Shown in pieces: positions 11,838 to 23,089 of a stretch of 64,000 nucleotides of DNA. The DNA comes from Enoplosus armatus. Lineage: Eukaryota > Chordata > Actinopteri > Centrarchiformes > Enoplosidae. The position numbers and the translations under genes are program-made. The stretch's first letter is position 1, and each line of letters opens with the position of its first letter. The notes beneath the pieces were generated by a model. That model had not been told where the DNA came from. It saw only the letters and a program-made list of their open reading frames with translations, and ran no database searches. The stretch covers positions 12,902,194 through 12,966,193 of the forward strand of contig NC_092200.1 of NCBI RefSeq assembly GCF_043641665.1. Direction: 5' to 3'.

Positions 11838-14800
11838 AAAGAGGACGATGATGATAATAAAGGAAAGGATTTGGGAAGGAGGAGGAAAGGAGAGGAAAAA
11901 GAAGAGGGAGGAAAAGAAGGGACATGAGGGGGTAAAGGCAGGTCAGGGCAGATAGAGGAGGGGGAGGACCGGCGAGGGGAGGCGAGAGGGCAGAGAGTAC
12001 AGGGGAGAAGAAATACCTATATACAGTAATAATAGGCTGTTAGATGAGAGCAGAAGAGGATGGAGGAGAGAGGGAGGCGTGCACTCACTCAGACATAGAG
12101 AAAGGGAAGGGAATGGAGGCAGAGAAAAAGATGAGGAGGAGGAATGCGGAACCTGAGGTAAGTATCGACCTTGACATGACAAACGAGCGCCGTCTAATTT
12201 TACGGCGTCGTCACCCCCCACCCCCCCCCCAGCAAAAGAGTGCAGTTGTGGTAGCCACCTTCAAAACTCCACTCAAAGACATTAGCTGTAGCAGCAGGCA
12301 TGGTCAACTTATGGCTTACATCATTAACAGCCTAAATGTGTAAACTAAAAGTTTCTCACACAGACTACAAACTGCAGCCTCAGCAGCCAGAATCTAAGCA
12401 CTTAGGAAAACGTAACATTTGAAACATCTGCTACTTTCTTTTAAATATTTTATGAACCACGAACATTCTTAATCAAAATCAATTCACAGTTATGGATTCT
12501 CAACACATCTGGCAACCCAATCTCTGCAATCAACATCTTGGCACTGAATAGCCCTCTGCTATTTATATTAATGAGAATATACCTTGCTGTTAAATTAATG
12601 CTTGGACATGCTGAATTTCACGGATTATTCCTCACTACCCACTCAAAATGTGGGGTTGAGAGGCTCTCCATTTGTGAGTCAATTAACTAAAATATGGCAT
12701 ATTAATGCTGCAAGTGTTCCCAATTCAAAGTAACGCTCTGCTGGCTAGCTGGGAGGTGGTCTTGCTAGCTTTCAGCTAACATTTGGCTCGAAAGTTTGAA
12801 AATGTTTAAGGTTATCTGAGGAACAAACAGAGAATGCATACGGCAAGTGTCAGAAAACTAAAAAAATTACACTGTGAAAAATGCTAATGGGAGATTCATT
12901 AGGTATGCTAGTGCACAACAACCTCTCGGCTAAACTTTCATCTTAAACACATCTGGCTGAGTGCCATGCTGCACAGCAGAATCTGCTTTCATTAGACAGA
13001 TGATAGTTAACTGTAAAGTGGCATGCTAGCATTATAGGATACCAGATTTCCTCATTTGTTCTAACAGGACCTTCTTGCTGTAAGCTAGCTCGTTAGCGTT
13101 CAGCTGCTACTGCCTGATGTTGAATGAGAACAGCCCCGTCAAGCTGTTTTTCTGAAATACAAACGTAGAAACTTTCTATGAACGATTTGCTTCACAGGTA
13201 AAATATCTTTCTAACAACTGAACATATTCTAAAAATGCCACTATGTCACTATGCCAAAAGAGACATGCAGCACATATGTACAGTAGCTGCTTCACTTTCT
13301 ATTTCAGTAGAGGCTACAGTGAGGTGAGACACAGTGGGACTGAGGTGAAAAGGCACGCTCAGTTGGATATTTTTCACACCCCGAGACAGCGTGGGCTGGT
13401 ATTCACCTCACGCTGGGTTGTCACATGTCTCTATTCTATTGAATGTCTATCTCCATTGCGATGAATCCTGAAATATTGAAAACAGACTGCAAAGGGAAAG
13501 GAGGTATAAAACACATTGCATGTTGGAATCAAACTTTCCCCGGTTGTTACAGAGATAGACAGACAGACAGACGGACAGGAGTGAGGGCTGTAAGACTGTC
13601 AGAGAGACAGAGAGCTAACAAGCATCTTCAAAAGTGTAAAAAGAAAAGTCAGACAGAGAGACAGACGAGAAGGTAAGCTTTTCACCTGACTGGCAGTTAA
13701 ATACATAGATAGTGTGTAATCACATGTTGTAGACAGACAGACTTGACAGGTTTTAGTCATGCTTGATAAACAGACACTCAATTTAAGACTTTTTAATCAC
13801 GCACTGCAACTGGCCACGACACCTTCATCTAGATACCACACAAAAGCCTTATCCATAAGATGATGCTGCTACTGACAGCTTTTTCATCTATTCTATCTGT
13901 GCGGTAAAATGGAGAGAGATACCCAGAGAAGGGCACACGCAGAGAGAGAAACCAAAAGTAACACAGATCCCTGCTGTGGTTTGGTGTGATTGGGAGGAGG
14001 GTGGCTGCGCATGGAGACAGAGGCAGCCTGCAGGGGGCAGTGGAGAGCTGTAAGGAATCCTGGGGAGGAGTCGCTTTGTGCCAGGAGAGGAGAAGAGTCA
14101 GCGGGAAAGGAGATCAAGGGAGAAAAAGAGATACAGAATGCAAATCTCAACTATTAACTCAAAGAGTGAAATGAGCATGAACACATTTGTATGGTGTTTT
14201 CTCCTCTGTCTTTAGCTCTAAAGCCACACCTCACCACCACCACCACCCCACCCATCTTTCTCTGCTTCAGCAGAGGAGGAAGTTTGTTGCCGTGGGCGAG
14301 GTGGTGGTTGCCATAGAAACTGATGCCTGTTGCCTGTTTCTCGCCCCCCCCCCCCCCCCCCCCTCAACTTTTCACCATGAGCTGTCAGCTTACTGCACAT
14401 TTCACCACTGTTCCTACGTACAGTGCATTGTGTGCAGAGTCAAGTCAAGCGAGGACAAAGCACCACCCGCTCTCTTTCTGAGCCTCTGGAACATATCCAC
14501 CTCTCAAAGCAAATATGTAGGAGAGGTGAGGCCTATGATCACCTTACATGTAGTTTTCTTTAAAACACATTTAGCTGATAGTTTCATCCAAACAGTGTGT
14601 GAGCAGTTCATAAACCATGCATTCACTTTAATAAGAGGCAACATGTTAAGTGATGAAACAACCATCTGTTTCCCTCCTTTTCTACGTCTCCCACTCTCCT
14701 GCTCCTCTGACTCTCACTGACTATCCCATTTTATCAGAGGAGAAGAAACACTAGATGTATTCACCTGACAGTTAGTGGGCAGGAAGCCTCTGCTGGGTCA

Positions 14801-17560
14801 CCAGTTTGCTCTGGCTTATGCCTCCCTTTCTTGCCTGTATCTCACCCCTACCCATCTTTCTCCTTCTTCCGTTACTCCCTCTCTTACCGAGTAAAACCTT
14901 TCCTCTTCCGTATCTTGATATCGCCATTGCATCCCTCGCTTTCCATACCATAATAATCCCCCCCTCTACTCCTTGCCATAATCCCGGCCACCTATCTCTC
15001 TCTCTTTGCCCCATCTGTCCATCTTGACTAGATTGGGTACGGCAGGTGTTCCCCTGACTACAACGCTTCACTGACTGCTACTAATGCGAAATTTACCCAG
15101 TGGCCACCTGCTAGACGTCCATCAGCGTGACACAGAAAGGGACGAACAGAGTGTGTGTGAGTGAGAGAGTTTCCCTGACTGTATTTAGTGATGAGAGCCG
15201 TTATGAAGCATCTCTTTTTGGATGCGCCGACAGGTCATTTTTTGTTAAAGATAAACATTTCACAGGAGGAAGCTAAACCTGCATTTACACAGCCAGGCCA
15301 AGAGGAGTTTATCAAGCTAAAGGCTGATTTTAAATGGTTTTCCTTTGTGATTAAAATTGACTATTTGTCTAATTATTTCCACAGCCCAAGTAATGATTCC
15401 TTTTCATTGACTGCAAGCTCTAAAAGGAAATATTTGGGAAAAATGAAGTGACATAAATACAAGCAACTATCAATCCCTGTATGGCCCTGGTGTGCCAGTT
15501 TACACATGAGGGAAAGGAATGAAAGGTTTTTCAACTCACAAAATCCTATATTGAGTTTTCAAAGCAGACATTTAGCTGGCTCCTCTACCAGTGCAACTTA
15601 TTCTAAACACATTCATGACATCTTTAAGTAAGACTGCAATGCAAGTAATAAAGGAAATAATACAATCATAAAAACAGCAGAGAGTCATTTCTTTCCAATC
15701 TGACTGCAGATTTGTGAAGCTTATCATTACAAGTGGACAAATAATCAAGTACTTATTTAATTTAGAACTGTAATAACTTTGGTCATTTTTCAAGCAAAAA
15801 TACCAAACATTCCCTGGTTCCAGCTGTGTTTCTCTGTTTTATATCACTGTCATTGCATCTGAACTGTTGGTTAGGTAAAACAAGGCATTTTAAAGTCGTC
15901 AACTTGGGCTCTCTGAACTTTTGATGGGATTTTTTTCCACCACTTTCTGACATTTCATAGATTAAATGATGAATAGATTAATTGAGAAAACAATTGACTC
16001 GTGTTCACTCCGTCAAATGAATTCAGTAGCAGTATACTTGTCAGTTGCAGCCCCTATTTAAATCTCAAAGACGTACAGTATGGCTCCACATCCTCTGAAG
16101 TGCATATTCAGCAGGCTGGAGAAGCCGTCACACCCTGACCAGCGTCCGCTGCAACTGAAATGTCAGTCTTAAGCACTTCTCTTATAGTCTGGAGGGTTTC
16201 TCTCTCGAGCAGGCCTTTATCCTTGAGAACTATAAACCAAGCTTGCATGTTGTTTTTGTGCTTCTGTTATCTACCTGACCTCACTTTTCACTGCTCTGTC
16301 TATTATTGCAACTCATCTTGGCACAAAGGAAAAGGGGAGCAACAGAAAATGACTTAGTGCCACCGACAGGCTTGATAGTATTCCTGCTCTGAATTACAGG
16401 AAAATACTCAAACAAGCACACTGGATGAAGAACATGCAGTACATCATTTAGTGTGTGAGGTTGCGTGTATAAAGTACATGCACATTTCTTGACAGTTGGC
16501 AATGTTCTTGAATCCCTCTCACTGCTGTGCACTGCTTGTCAGCTCTCATTTATCACCACTCATTAACACACACACAAAAACTGATATGTTGTGTGAATAT
16601 GCCACCTGTACCAATACGCACATAGCTGACGGGTCCTCATGAATATTGAGTAGACATATGTAGGTGTAGAAGCAGACACACGCACACAATTACACTGAAA
16701 ATAAGCAACAACTTCGCAGAGCAGACTGACCTCAGTACAAACAATGCATTCAAGCAGCGAAAGCCGAAACATGCTAAAATGGAAACAGAACAATTATTGT
16801 GGCTTGGAAATAGAGCCAGTGTGATGTAAAACATGCAGACCGAGGCTGCTTATAGCAAACAATAGTGACTGCTGAATGGGCTGTTCAAGTTAATGCTGTA
16901 ATTATGCAGTAATTATGTTGTTTACCGAATTAGCTGGTAACAGTACACAACAAGTCTGCTGCAAAATGGCCTACAGTATAGCCTTACCGGAATGTGGCAG
17001 CAGCTAAATTGTTTAGTTGACAATTTGCAGGGTGTGTTAGTCCGTGTGTGGGGGTGATTACCAACTCACACATCAGCACAGAGTCGTACATTGCACAAAG
17101 ACGGACAGTCTCTCAATCTAACAGTAGAGAGTACTGAACCAGTTTCACTTCTGCTGTAAATGATTGAGGTAATGTAGTGCATGGACGGATTATGAGACAA
17201 TAAAACATTATGTTGCCAAGTTGTTTGTAGTCATGTTGTGTGTCTTTTGGGTCCTCTAGTTTGTCTTTGTAATCGTTTTCTCTTTCTTTGTAGTCATTTT
17301 GAGTCTCTTTTTAGTCGCTTTGAGTCTCTTTGTGGTTGTTTGATTGACTTTCCAACACTTCAAACAGAGGCTCTGGTCCAGGGACGTCCTCACCCCTTGG
17401 GTTTGTGCCCAGTAGGCCCGCTAAGTAATCCTGCCATGACTGTGTGGGTGTGGTACCTGGAGCTGACGTACTCCTCCTCCTCATCTTTCTGCAGTGGTTC
17501 TGGAGCAGTGGCGGCGGCCTGGTGCTTCTGCACTATCCTCATACCTCCTGCCTTTACTGC

Positions 17561-17596
<36 letters not shown>

Positions 17597-18603
17597 TCGA
17601 CACACATATGAACACTGATTAGCAGATGAACTGAGACAATTAGTTCAAGAGCTCTCAAATGATGAATGCATAAACAGCCAATTAAAACAGTGAGAAAATA
17701 CAAAGATCCCACAGCACTGAAGCCATACTGTGTTTGGATAGTTAGGTAATAAATGACAGTTTGTACTTTACTGGTACTATGACCATTAGGGACTTCAGCT
17801 ATATAATTACTTGACCTCTATAATGTTCAACTGATTAAGTTGCACCGTAGGTTGGCATAGTGCGTTAGAAGTCCTTGACCCTGAATTCTTGGCAGCTGCA
17901 GGACAGCTGTTCTGTTGCTGACCTTGACCTCTGACCTCACTGTAGAGGGGCTGCTCATAGGCATGAGAACATCAATGGTCTCTGGTGCTCACACCTGCAT
18001 TGTAGTTAAAGATTGACACACGGTGGGCCTCCCACTAATCACAGGCTGGGTGTAAGGGGCATTTGTTATCTCACTGTTCTATCAGTCCTGCAGCTGCTGA
18101 GGCCCAGCGCCCTGCCACACTGCTCATGTCCACGTAGCCTTAACACCTTATCTGTTTTTCTCCATCCACTAGACTGGGAGCCTGTGACCTCCACGTCACC
18201 GCCGTCCAGCTGCAACAACCGCAACATTGTAACTGAAACCTTCACGTTAGACTGCGAGATTCACCAATACAATACCAAAACATTACAATACACTGGCACC
18301 AGGTTTAATGGTGTTGCAAGACCTTACGCCAATCAGGAAGTAAGGAAATAGGGAAATATGGCAGATTACACAGCACACAGCACTGAACGCTAAAAACACG
18401 TTGTCAGTCGCTGGCATCTGCAAGTGTAGAGATTGAAGAAGAATGAATCATCATCATGTGATTTCTGGTCTGAGACACTGCAGAAACAAAGGCCTTTCGG
18501 GTTTGTAGGAAGCTTTGAAAAACAACACAGCAGCCCAATGAGCTTTACCTGCAGGGAGATGTCCTCCTTTGGTTTCGATTTTCTCCTTCGGCGGCGACGA
18601 CAT
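8189..18603 (-). CDS. dap: dap, death-associated protein 1 (complete, four exons joined)
   Basis: Joining 18549-18603, 17457-17556, 11423-11465 and 8189-8308 gives 318 nt: 105 residues plus TGA, against 102 in human DAP. All introns are GT..AG and the phases agree (1, 2, 0). Diagnostic blocks are the MSSPP start, AVKAGGMRIVQKH (residues 18-30), SPPKAPMIVSGVV (52-64), GDKDFTPAAAQVAHQKP (67-83) and the QPRK end. The MSSPP start and SPPK..SGV block separate it from the relative DAPL1. DAP is a small, proline-rich, probably disordered cytosolic protein that negatively regulates autophagy in mammals and is phosphorylated by mTOR at Ser3 and Ser51. Ser3-Pro4 and Ser52-Pro53 are the equivalents here. 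A Glu-rich stretch (DEEEE, 43-47) keeps the acidic character of the centre. The gene lies between ankrd33b and ctnnd2, as in human. Confidence 0.96.
9567..9592. repeat. (GT)13 microsatellite
   Basis: Pure GT run of 26 bp in dap intron 3. Confidence 0.95.
10452..10520 (-). mobile_element. LINE 3' tail fragment (L2-like)
   Basis: Read on the minus strand it shows CATTTCACTGTGATTGTACC, then GTGACAAATAAACTTGATTG and a short GATT-type tail. This is the look of truncated fish L2-type LINE 3' ends. Only the tail is present. The family name is from memory of the motif. Confidence 0.5.
11032..11092. repeat. (CA)30 microsatellite
   Basis: Nearly pure CA run of about 60 bp in dap intron 3. Confidence 0.97.
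11356..11419. repeat. (GT)32 microsatellite at the dap exon 3 donor
   Basis: A 64-bp GT run on the + strand. In the dap transcript it is an AC repeat beginning three bases after the donor GT of exon 3 (exon edge at 11423). Confidence 0.97.
11423..11465 (-). CDS. dap: dap exon 3
   Basis: A 43-bp exon after the acceptor CCCCTTTTCAG. Its first base completes the Ser52 codon begun in exon 2. It encodes PPKAPMIVSGVVTK, matching the SPPKPTVFISGV block of human DAP. The donor is AAG/GTAACACAC and the exon leaves in phase 0. Because 43 is not a multiple of three, skipping it would shift the frame into exon 4. Confidence 0.95.
11667..11709. repeat. Interrupted (CA)n microsatellite
   Basis: CA run of about 43 bp broken once by GC, in dap intron 2. 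Confidence 0.95.
11791..11835. repeat. (GA)n microsatellite
   Basis: Pure GA run of 45 bp at the start of a longer purine-rich region that continues to about 12160. Confidence 0.97.
14344..14363. repeat. Poly-C tract of 20
   Basis: Uninterrupted run of 20 C (20 G on the dap transcript strand), preceded by a CAC-rich stretch at about 14230-14250. Confidence 0.9.
15855..16056. repeat. Interspersed repeat, common percomorph type
   Basis: Words such as TTTCTGACATTTCATAGATT, GATTAATTGAGAAAACAATT and the end GTTGCAGCCCCTA match, from memory, a highly repeated fish element whose copies end in GTTGCAGCCCTA. I cannot assign it to a named family. This copy is degenerate. Confidence 0.6.
17457..17556 (-). 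CDS. dap: dap exon 2
   Basis: A 100-bp exon entered in phase 1 (G/TA gives Val19) and left in phase 2 (AG of Ser52). It encodes VKAGGMRIVQKH, the signature of the DAP/DAPL1 family, followed by an Ala/Pro-rich stretch and the acidic KDEEEEY. The acceptor is TTGCAG and the donor CCAG/GTACCA. The sequence before the acceptor is a TG repeat (17562-17593 on +) and not a normal pyrimidine tract. Confidence 0.96.
17557..18548 (-). other. dap: dap intron 1
   Basis: GT..AG intron of 992 bp with donor CAG/GTAAAG. No other feature is recognised apart from the TG repeat at its 3' end. Confidence 0.9.
17562..17593. repeat. (CA)16 microsatellite at the dap exon 2 acceptor
   Basis: Pure 32-bp CA run. In the dap transcript it is (UG)16, ending six bases before the exon. 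Confidence 0.97.
18549..18603 (-). CDS. dap: dap exon 1 (start codon)
   Basis: ATG (18603-18601) begins MSSPPKEKIETKGGHLPA, which aligns over its length with the human N-terminus MSSPPEGKLETKAGHPPA. The donor is CTGCAG/GTAAAG, leaving in phase 1. The exon lies at the end of a CpG-rich block, as expected for a first exon. Confidence 0.96.
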
Positions 18604-18830
18604 TGTCTGCTCTGATCTGGAGTCAGCAGCGAGATAAGGAACCAGAGCGAGAGTCTAACAAACAAATCCCCGCTTTATTCTGCCTGAAATTGTGGACGAC
18701 ACTCCAGTCTGGATCGTCAACGTGGCTTTCTCCTGAGCATTGTTTGGAAACGGTGCGTGATGGCGTCAGGGGCTGAGGGACGCGAGGAGCGCGCTGACGT
18801 CGATCGTAGTCTGCGCGCAATGTACAATCT
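18604..18830 (-). promoter_or_regulatory. dap: dap 5'UTR and CpG-rich promoter
   Basis: A cluster of CpG dinucleotides (roughly 18575-18825) in an otherwise CpG-poor window, just upstream of the dap ATG. It includes TGACGTCG at 18795-18802, one mismatch from the CREB/ATF site, and CTGCGCGCAATG at about 18811, which partly resembles an NRF1 site. I see no TATA box. This looks like a housekeeping-type promoter; the transcription start cannot be placed from sequence. Confidence 0.65.
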
Positions 18831-19948
18831 GAGTAACCTGAATACAGCAGTGCACAAAATATAGCGTATATTAAAAAACGACTAATTTATTTTATTATTA
18901 TGACTATGTATTGTTATTATCATTATTATTGTGTATGACGTATCATGTGTAAATGTTGGTATGTGTTTATATTTTCTCTTGTTTAGTTGTGTATCCATCT
19001 GAAATATTCCAGTTGATCCCTTTAAAAAGAAAAGAAATCATGAATGCATGTGTGGGCAACAAATAACTGCCACATATAACAGAGGAATGACTGTTCATGA
19101 AGATATGTGTCCACAAAGGGGCCGTCAACAAAGCCTGTATCAGGAAGTTAAGTGTATGTGTGAAAATGTAAATATGTAATTCAGTTCAGGAGTTAATGTT
19201 TAACTTAAATATTATGTAAACGCTAATTGTAGGAATAACCATCCTCCAATCCATAAATTATTTAAATATTATAAGAGCACAGGTTACAAAAGTTAAAAGA
19301 CCACTTTTAAGTACCTAAGCAACTAACTACACAAAACTGATTCTACATCTTAAACTAAAGCATTTATTAAGCAGAGAGCTCTTCTAATGAAGCAGCCAGT
19401 TTCCATCTCTCACCCACTGTCGTGCCAAAACAGCAGCAGCAGGATCAGCAGTAAAAGGCAAAATAGACAATCCAACAGAGAGAAAAAGAAAACTGCATTA
19501 GGTGTGTGTGTGTGACAGCGGTGACCTCTGAGACCACCTACTTTCTGTTTTCACACTATAAGTCCACAGTGGTTCATTAATTGGCTGACATGACAGTGTC
19601 CTTGGGCAGAGCTAAGAATTACAGGCACAGCCTAGCGGTGCTATAGGTAACGGAGAAAAGAGTTTTTAGAAACTGAAATAAAAACTAAAACTAAGGATGA
19701 TGGTTTGAAGTTATGGATTAATTCACTATAAGACAGAGGGTATATTCTGTATATGCAGAGCACTGCTTATAGGTATCTATGTGTAGGAGGTTGTGTGTAT
19801 TTGTGGTGGAGCAGCTGTTCATTTACAGCATTTCAAGAATAAAAGTTCAAACTTGAAATTGTATACTGCAATGTGCATATGTGATAGGTCTGAGGAGTGA
19901 CGAGTCTGATGAGGGTGCATACATTTACATGTGTGGTCATGTGATTGT

Positions 19949-19951
<3 letters not shown>

Positions 19952-19986
<35 letters not shown>
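19952..19986. repeat. (TG)n microsatellite
   Basis: TG run of 35 bp, intergenic. Confidence 0.95.
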
Positions 19987-19987
<1 letters not shown>

Positions 19988-20132
19988 TGTGTCTGACTGT
20001 GTGTGGTCACAGTGATGCGTGCAGGCCAATCGTCAACTCTGTAATGGCTAAATTGCGGTGTGAAGTGGCAGCTGCGTTCTTCACTCAGACCATCAAAAGA
20101 AGTGATGTTCACTGCAGCACCAGTCCCCACAT

Positions 20133-20157
20133 ACACACACACACACACACACACACA
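20133..20157. repeat. (CA)n microsatellite
   Basis: CA run of 25 bp, intergenic. Confidence 0.95.
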
Positions 20158-20304
20158 TGCACGGCTGCACACACACCATTTCTAAATGAGTACATTTGAA
20201 TTATTCATTGAAATACACAACAAGAAAAATATTAAGAATACAGATGCAATCAGATAATTTCCAAGATCTGTTTATAATGTCACCCCACACCCACAAGTTT
20301 TATT

Positions 20305-20307
<3 letters not shown>

Positions 20308-20346
<39 letters not shown>
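20308..20346. repeat. (CA)n microsatellite
   Basis: CA run of 39 bp, intergenic. Confidence 0.95.
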
Positions 20347-20349
<3 letters not shown>

Positions 20350-21059
20350 TGATGAGCAATGGGTTTTGGCAATGGAGAGGTGGTCCCAGCATCACATTTG
20401 TCCTCAAAGCACAAGAATCTGTTGCCAGGGCATTAGCGTCCCTGAGGAGGATGTTGACAACCAATCAAAAGGCCAGCAGTTCACTCGCAGGTCAGGATGC
20501 AGTCTGTTGATAGAACAATGAATTGTGATGTCTAATTAAAATGTTCGGACTTTTTGGACTCTTATTTAACAAGATAAGTTGATTAAAATGTCACTCTGAC
20601 TGACAACAGTAGCCTAGGGGAGTATTTCTGGTGCAGAGGGAGGACTGTACACAATCACACCCACAGAGTTCCTATATTGGCAACATTTCTATTAACATTA
20701 AGCCTTAGTGGCCACTGCTGTGGCAGCCTGGGCTTCAGTCTGAGATGTGCCACGCATGTCTCTGAAGGCCTTATTTTACCTCTGCATATAAATCAAATCT
20801 GAACTTCAAGGAAGGAATGTATTTGAATGAAAACTTTATTTATTATGAAGACAAAAGCATCTTTAAAAAGTTGCTTCACAGAGCACTAAACATCCATATG
20901 CACCAAAAAGTCGTTTCCTCAGACTCATAAGACAGGATTTCAAAAATACAGAATTTTGTAGTTTTACTTACCTGTAAGCAATACATTTAGCAAAAGGCAA
21001 TTTATAACTGTGGATACTTCAGTTGGGGGGCTTGGGAGAGACTAAATGGTCAAATCTCA

Positions 21060-21375
21060 TGATCCTACATTTCCCATGATGCAACTTGACAGCATCTTTT
21101 GTTAGACCTCCACGTGCCTGGTAAATGCTCACATATTTCAAACTCAACACCTCAAGTTTGTAACTCAGGCTTCCTATTATACATTTGTAGGCTCCAATCC
21201 CAAACTGAGATAACCCTGATGGCATAACTATGACATAATCAGTTATTTCAGACTTTGGAAAGCTTCCTCCAGAGCCATACAAGACATTATACAACTGTTT
21301 TCATATGCTGAGTAGTATCCGCATGATGAGTACACTGACTATGATGTGATAAATCAGTGTCCCTTTAATGCTGAA
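21060..21375. repeat. Interspersed repeat, copy A of a family present twice here
   Basis: Shares ordered blocks with 27445-27700 in the same orientation: GATGCAACT..., GGAAAGCTTCCTCCAGAGCC against AGAAAGCTCCTCCAGAGCC, CATTATAC.ACTGTTTT against CATTATACTGCTGTTTT, and a GT(A)GT...CCxCATGA block. It looks like a dispersed fish repeat with no coding content. Confidence 0.7.
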
Positions 21376-21400
21376 TTTGTAAGCATACTGTAAGTGCAAT

Positions 21401-21523
21401 TAAGGCTGGGTCGGATTATTCAACATTATCTTTAACTGTCTTTCATGGAAAAATATTAAAACAAAATTAGTTATTGGGAAAAAAACATCATGATATTGAT
21501 TTCAAGTATATCAACCAGCCCTA
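21401..21523. mobile_element. hAT-type MITE, 123 bp, with 8-bp target duplications
   Basis: The left end is TAAGGCTGG and the right end CCAGCCCTA, inverted repeats matching at 8 of 9 bases. Identical 8-mers AGTGCAAT flank it at 21393-21400 and 21524-21531. An 8-bp target duplication is the mark of hAT transposition. The element is short, AT-rich and non-coding, so it must have been moved by a transposase from elsewhere. Confidence 0.8.
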
Positions 21524-22202
21524 AGTGCAATCACCTGTGTGTTTCTGTGGTTCTGCCTGTCGTTGCATACATCCATGAATATGTGCGTGAGTGTGTCTAC
21601 ATATGCGGCCACTAGATGGGAGGATGCAGCTTCACTACATGAGAGACGCATCTCCAGTCGTATATGTAGGCGTTTGTGTCCTGCAGGATTCATCGCTGCT
21701 GTCGCTCCAACAAAGCTCGGCCTGTGATGTCCCAGAAAAACTGAAGAGTCACTGATAGAAACTGCACAACTCCAAAGCACAAGACAAATACAGAGAGCTC
21801 CCCATCCAGCTCATGTTTCCCTCCCTCACACACTTTCTTTTTTTGTGTCACTCTCTCTCCACCCCCCTTTTCCTCTCTCTCTGACGTGCACACACGCAAA
21901 ACTGCGAGAGAGGGAGAGCATTCATTACTCAGGGTGAAAATACATGGCACACATTCAAACTGCCATAGGTGAAATCCTCTTCAGAAGTCAGTGATCTCAA
22001 CACCTGCCCATGGCTGATATGACTGTGTGTGTGTGTTGCCTGGGCCTTTGAGAGGAGCACTCTCAGTGACGGCTTACAGAGAGACAGAATGAGGACGTCA
22101 CAGGTGAGTGAATTTGCTCAAACTGACAGGTGTACACACACACATATACATTCTCTCTCTCACACACACACAATCATGCCTCTGACACATACATACTCTC
22201 TG

Positions 22203-22213
<11 letters not shown>

Positions 22214-22254
<41 letters not shown>
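22214..22254. repeat. (CA)20 microsatellite
   Basis: CA run of 41 bp preceded by TC-rich sequence. Confidence 0.95.
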
Positions 22255-22256
<2 letters not shown>

Positions 22257-23089
22257 ACGTAGCTCGGTGGGAGCCAGCTGGGTCCTCTGCAGCAGCACTA
22301 TCACACATGAATAACCAAGGCTTCCTCTCTGCTGCAGCATTGACTATTCAATACCTGACAGGGCGCCTTATGGTGTGCATGTGTGTGTGCGCGTGTGTGA
22401 CAGAATATGATCCATATGAGCGTACACTTAAGTGCATGCGTCTGTGTCAATCATGGTCAAAATGAAACAGGGTGAAAAGTGAGGACAGGAAAGAGAGAAG
22501 AAGCAGAGCAACAAAGCAGATTGATTAGCAATAATGTGATGCTGTATTGATCGCCATAGGTTCACTCTCTTTGCTCTAGTTCTCCTCCACAAGGAGGCTG
22601 AGGTCAAGTTCAGATAGGAAACAGTAAATCTAGAGCTGATTTTGCTCACAAGCTCATAGAAAAGTCAGGTACGTACTGTGAGGGCAGTTTTCCAGCTACC
22701 TCAAGGTAACCATCATTTTAATGGCACCACAGAGACATTTGAGTGCAAAATACTCACTCATCTCTGTATGGTTTTTGGTGTTATTGATGGACTCTGTTCA
22801 GCATGATGAAAGGGGCCCTGGTTGTGCTTTGTTCTGCATACTGGATCGAATTCAGGAGCTGCACTGTCAATAAAGTAAAAAAAAACAAAAAAACTTTTCT
22901 TTAATCTCTTCCCGTGCTCGGGTTTATGTTGAGACAGCTTTAGTAATGTTAGGAGTTGTTCACAAAGCCGCTCAAACTTCTGCAACCAATGGACCCCTGC
23001 TGTCTGAGGTGTAGTTTGATTTTTAGCCATGCTAGCTGCACGGCTCTCGGTCTTTCAGTTGGGTTAGGGTTAGGGTCAGGGGACCACTT

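Larger units (their letters stand above)
11466..17456 (-). other. dap: dap intron 2
   Basis: GT..AG intron of 5,991 bp. It holds CA and GA microsatellites, a 380-bp purine-rich block (11781-12160), a C20 run (14344-14363) and an interspersed repeat (15855-16056). I see no coding exon or RNA gene. Confidence 0.85.

Noticed and set aside
12540..13120. Enrichment of GCTAGC/GCTAAC words in dap intron 2
   Set aside because: Suggestive of a fish interspersed repeat, but I could not define ends or a second copy well enough to call it.
23058..23077. Telomere-like GGGTTAGGGTTAGGG
   Set aside because: Only about two and a half units; too short to call an interstitial telomere.
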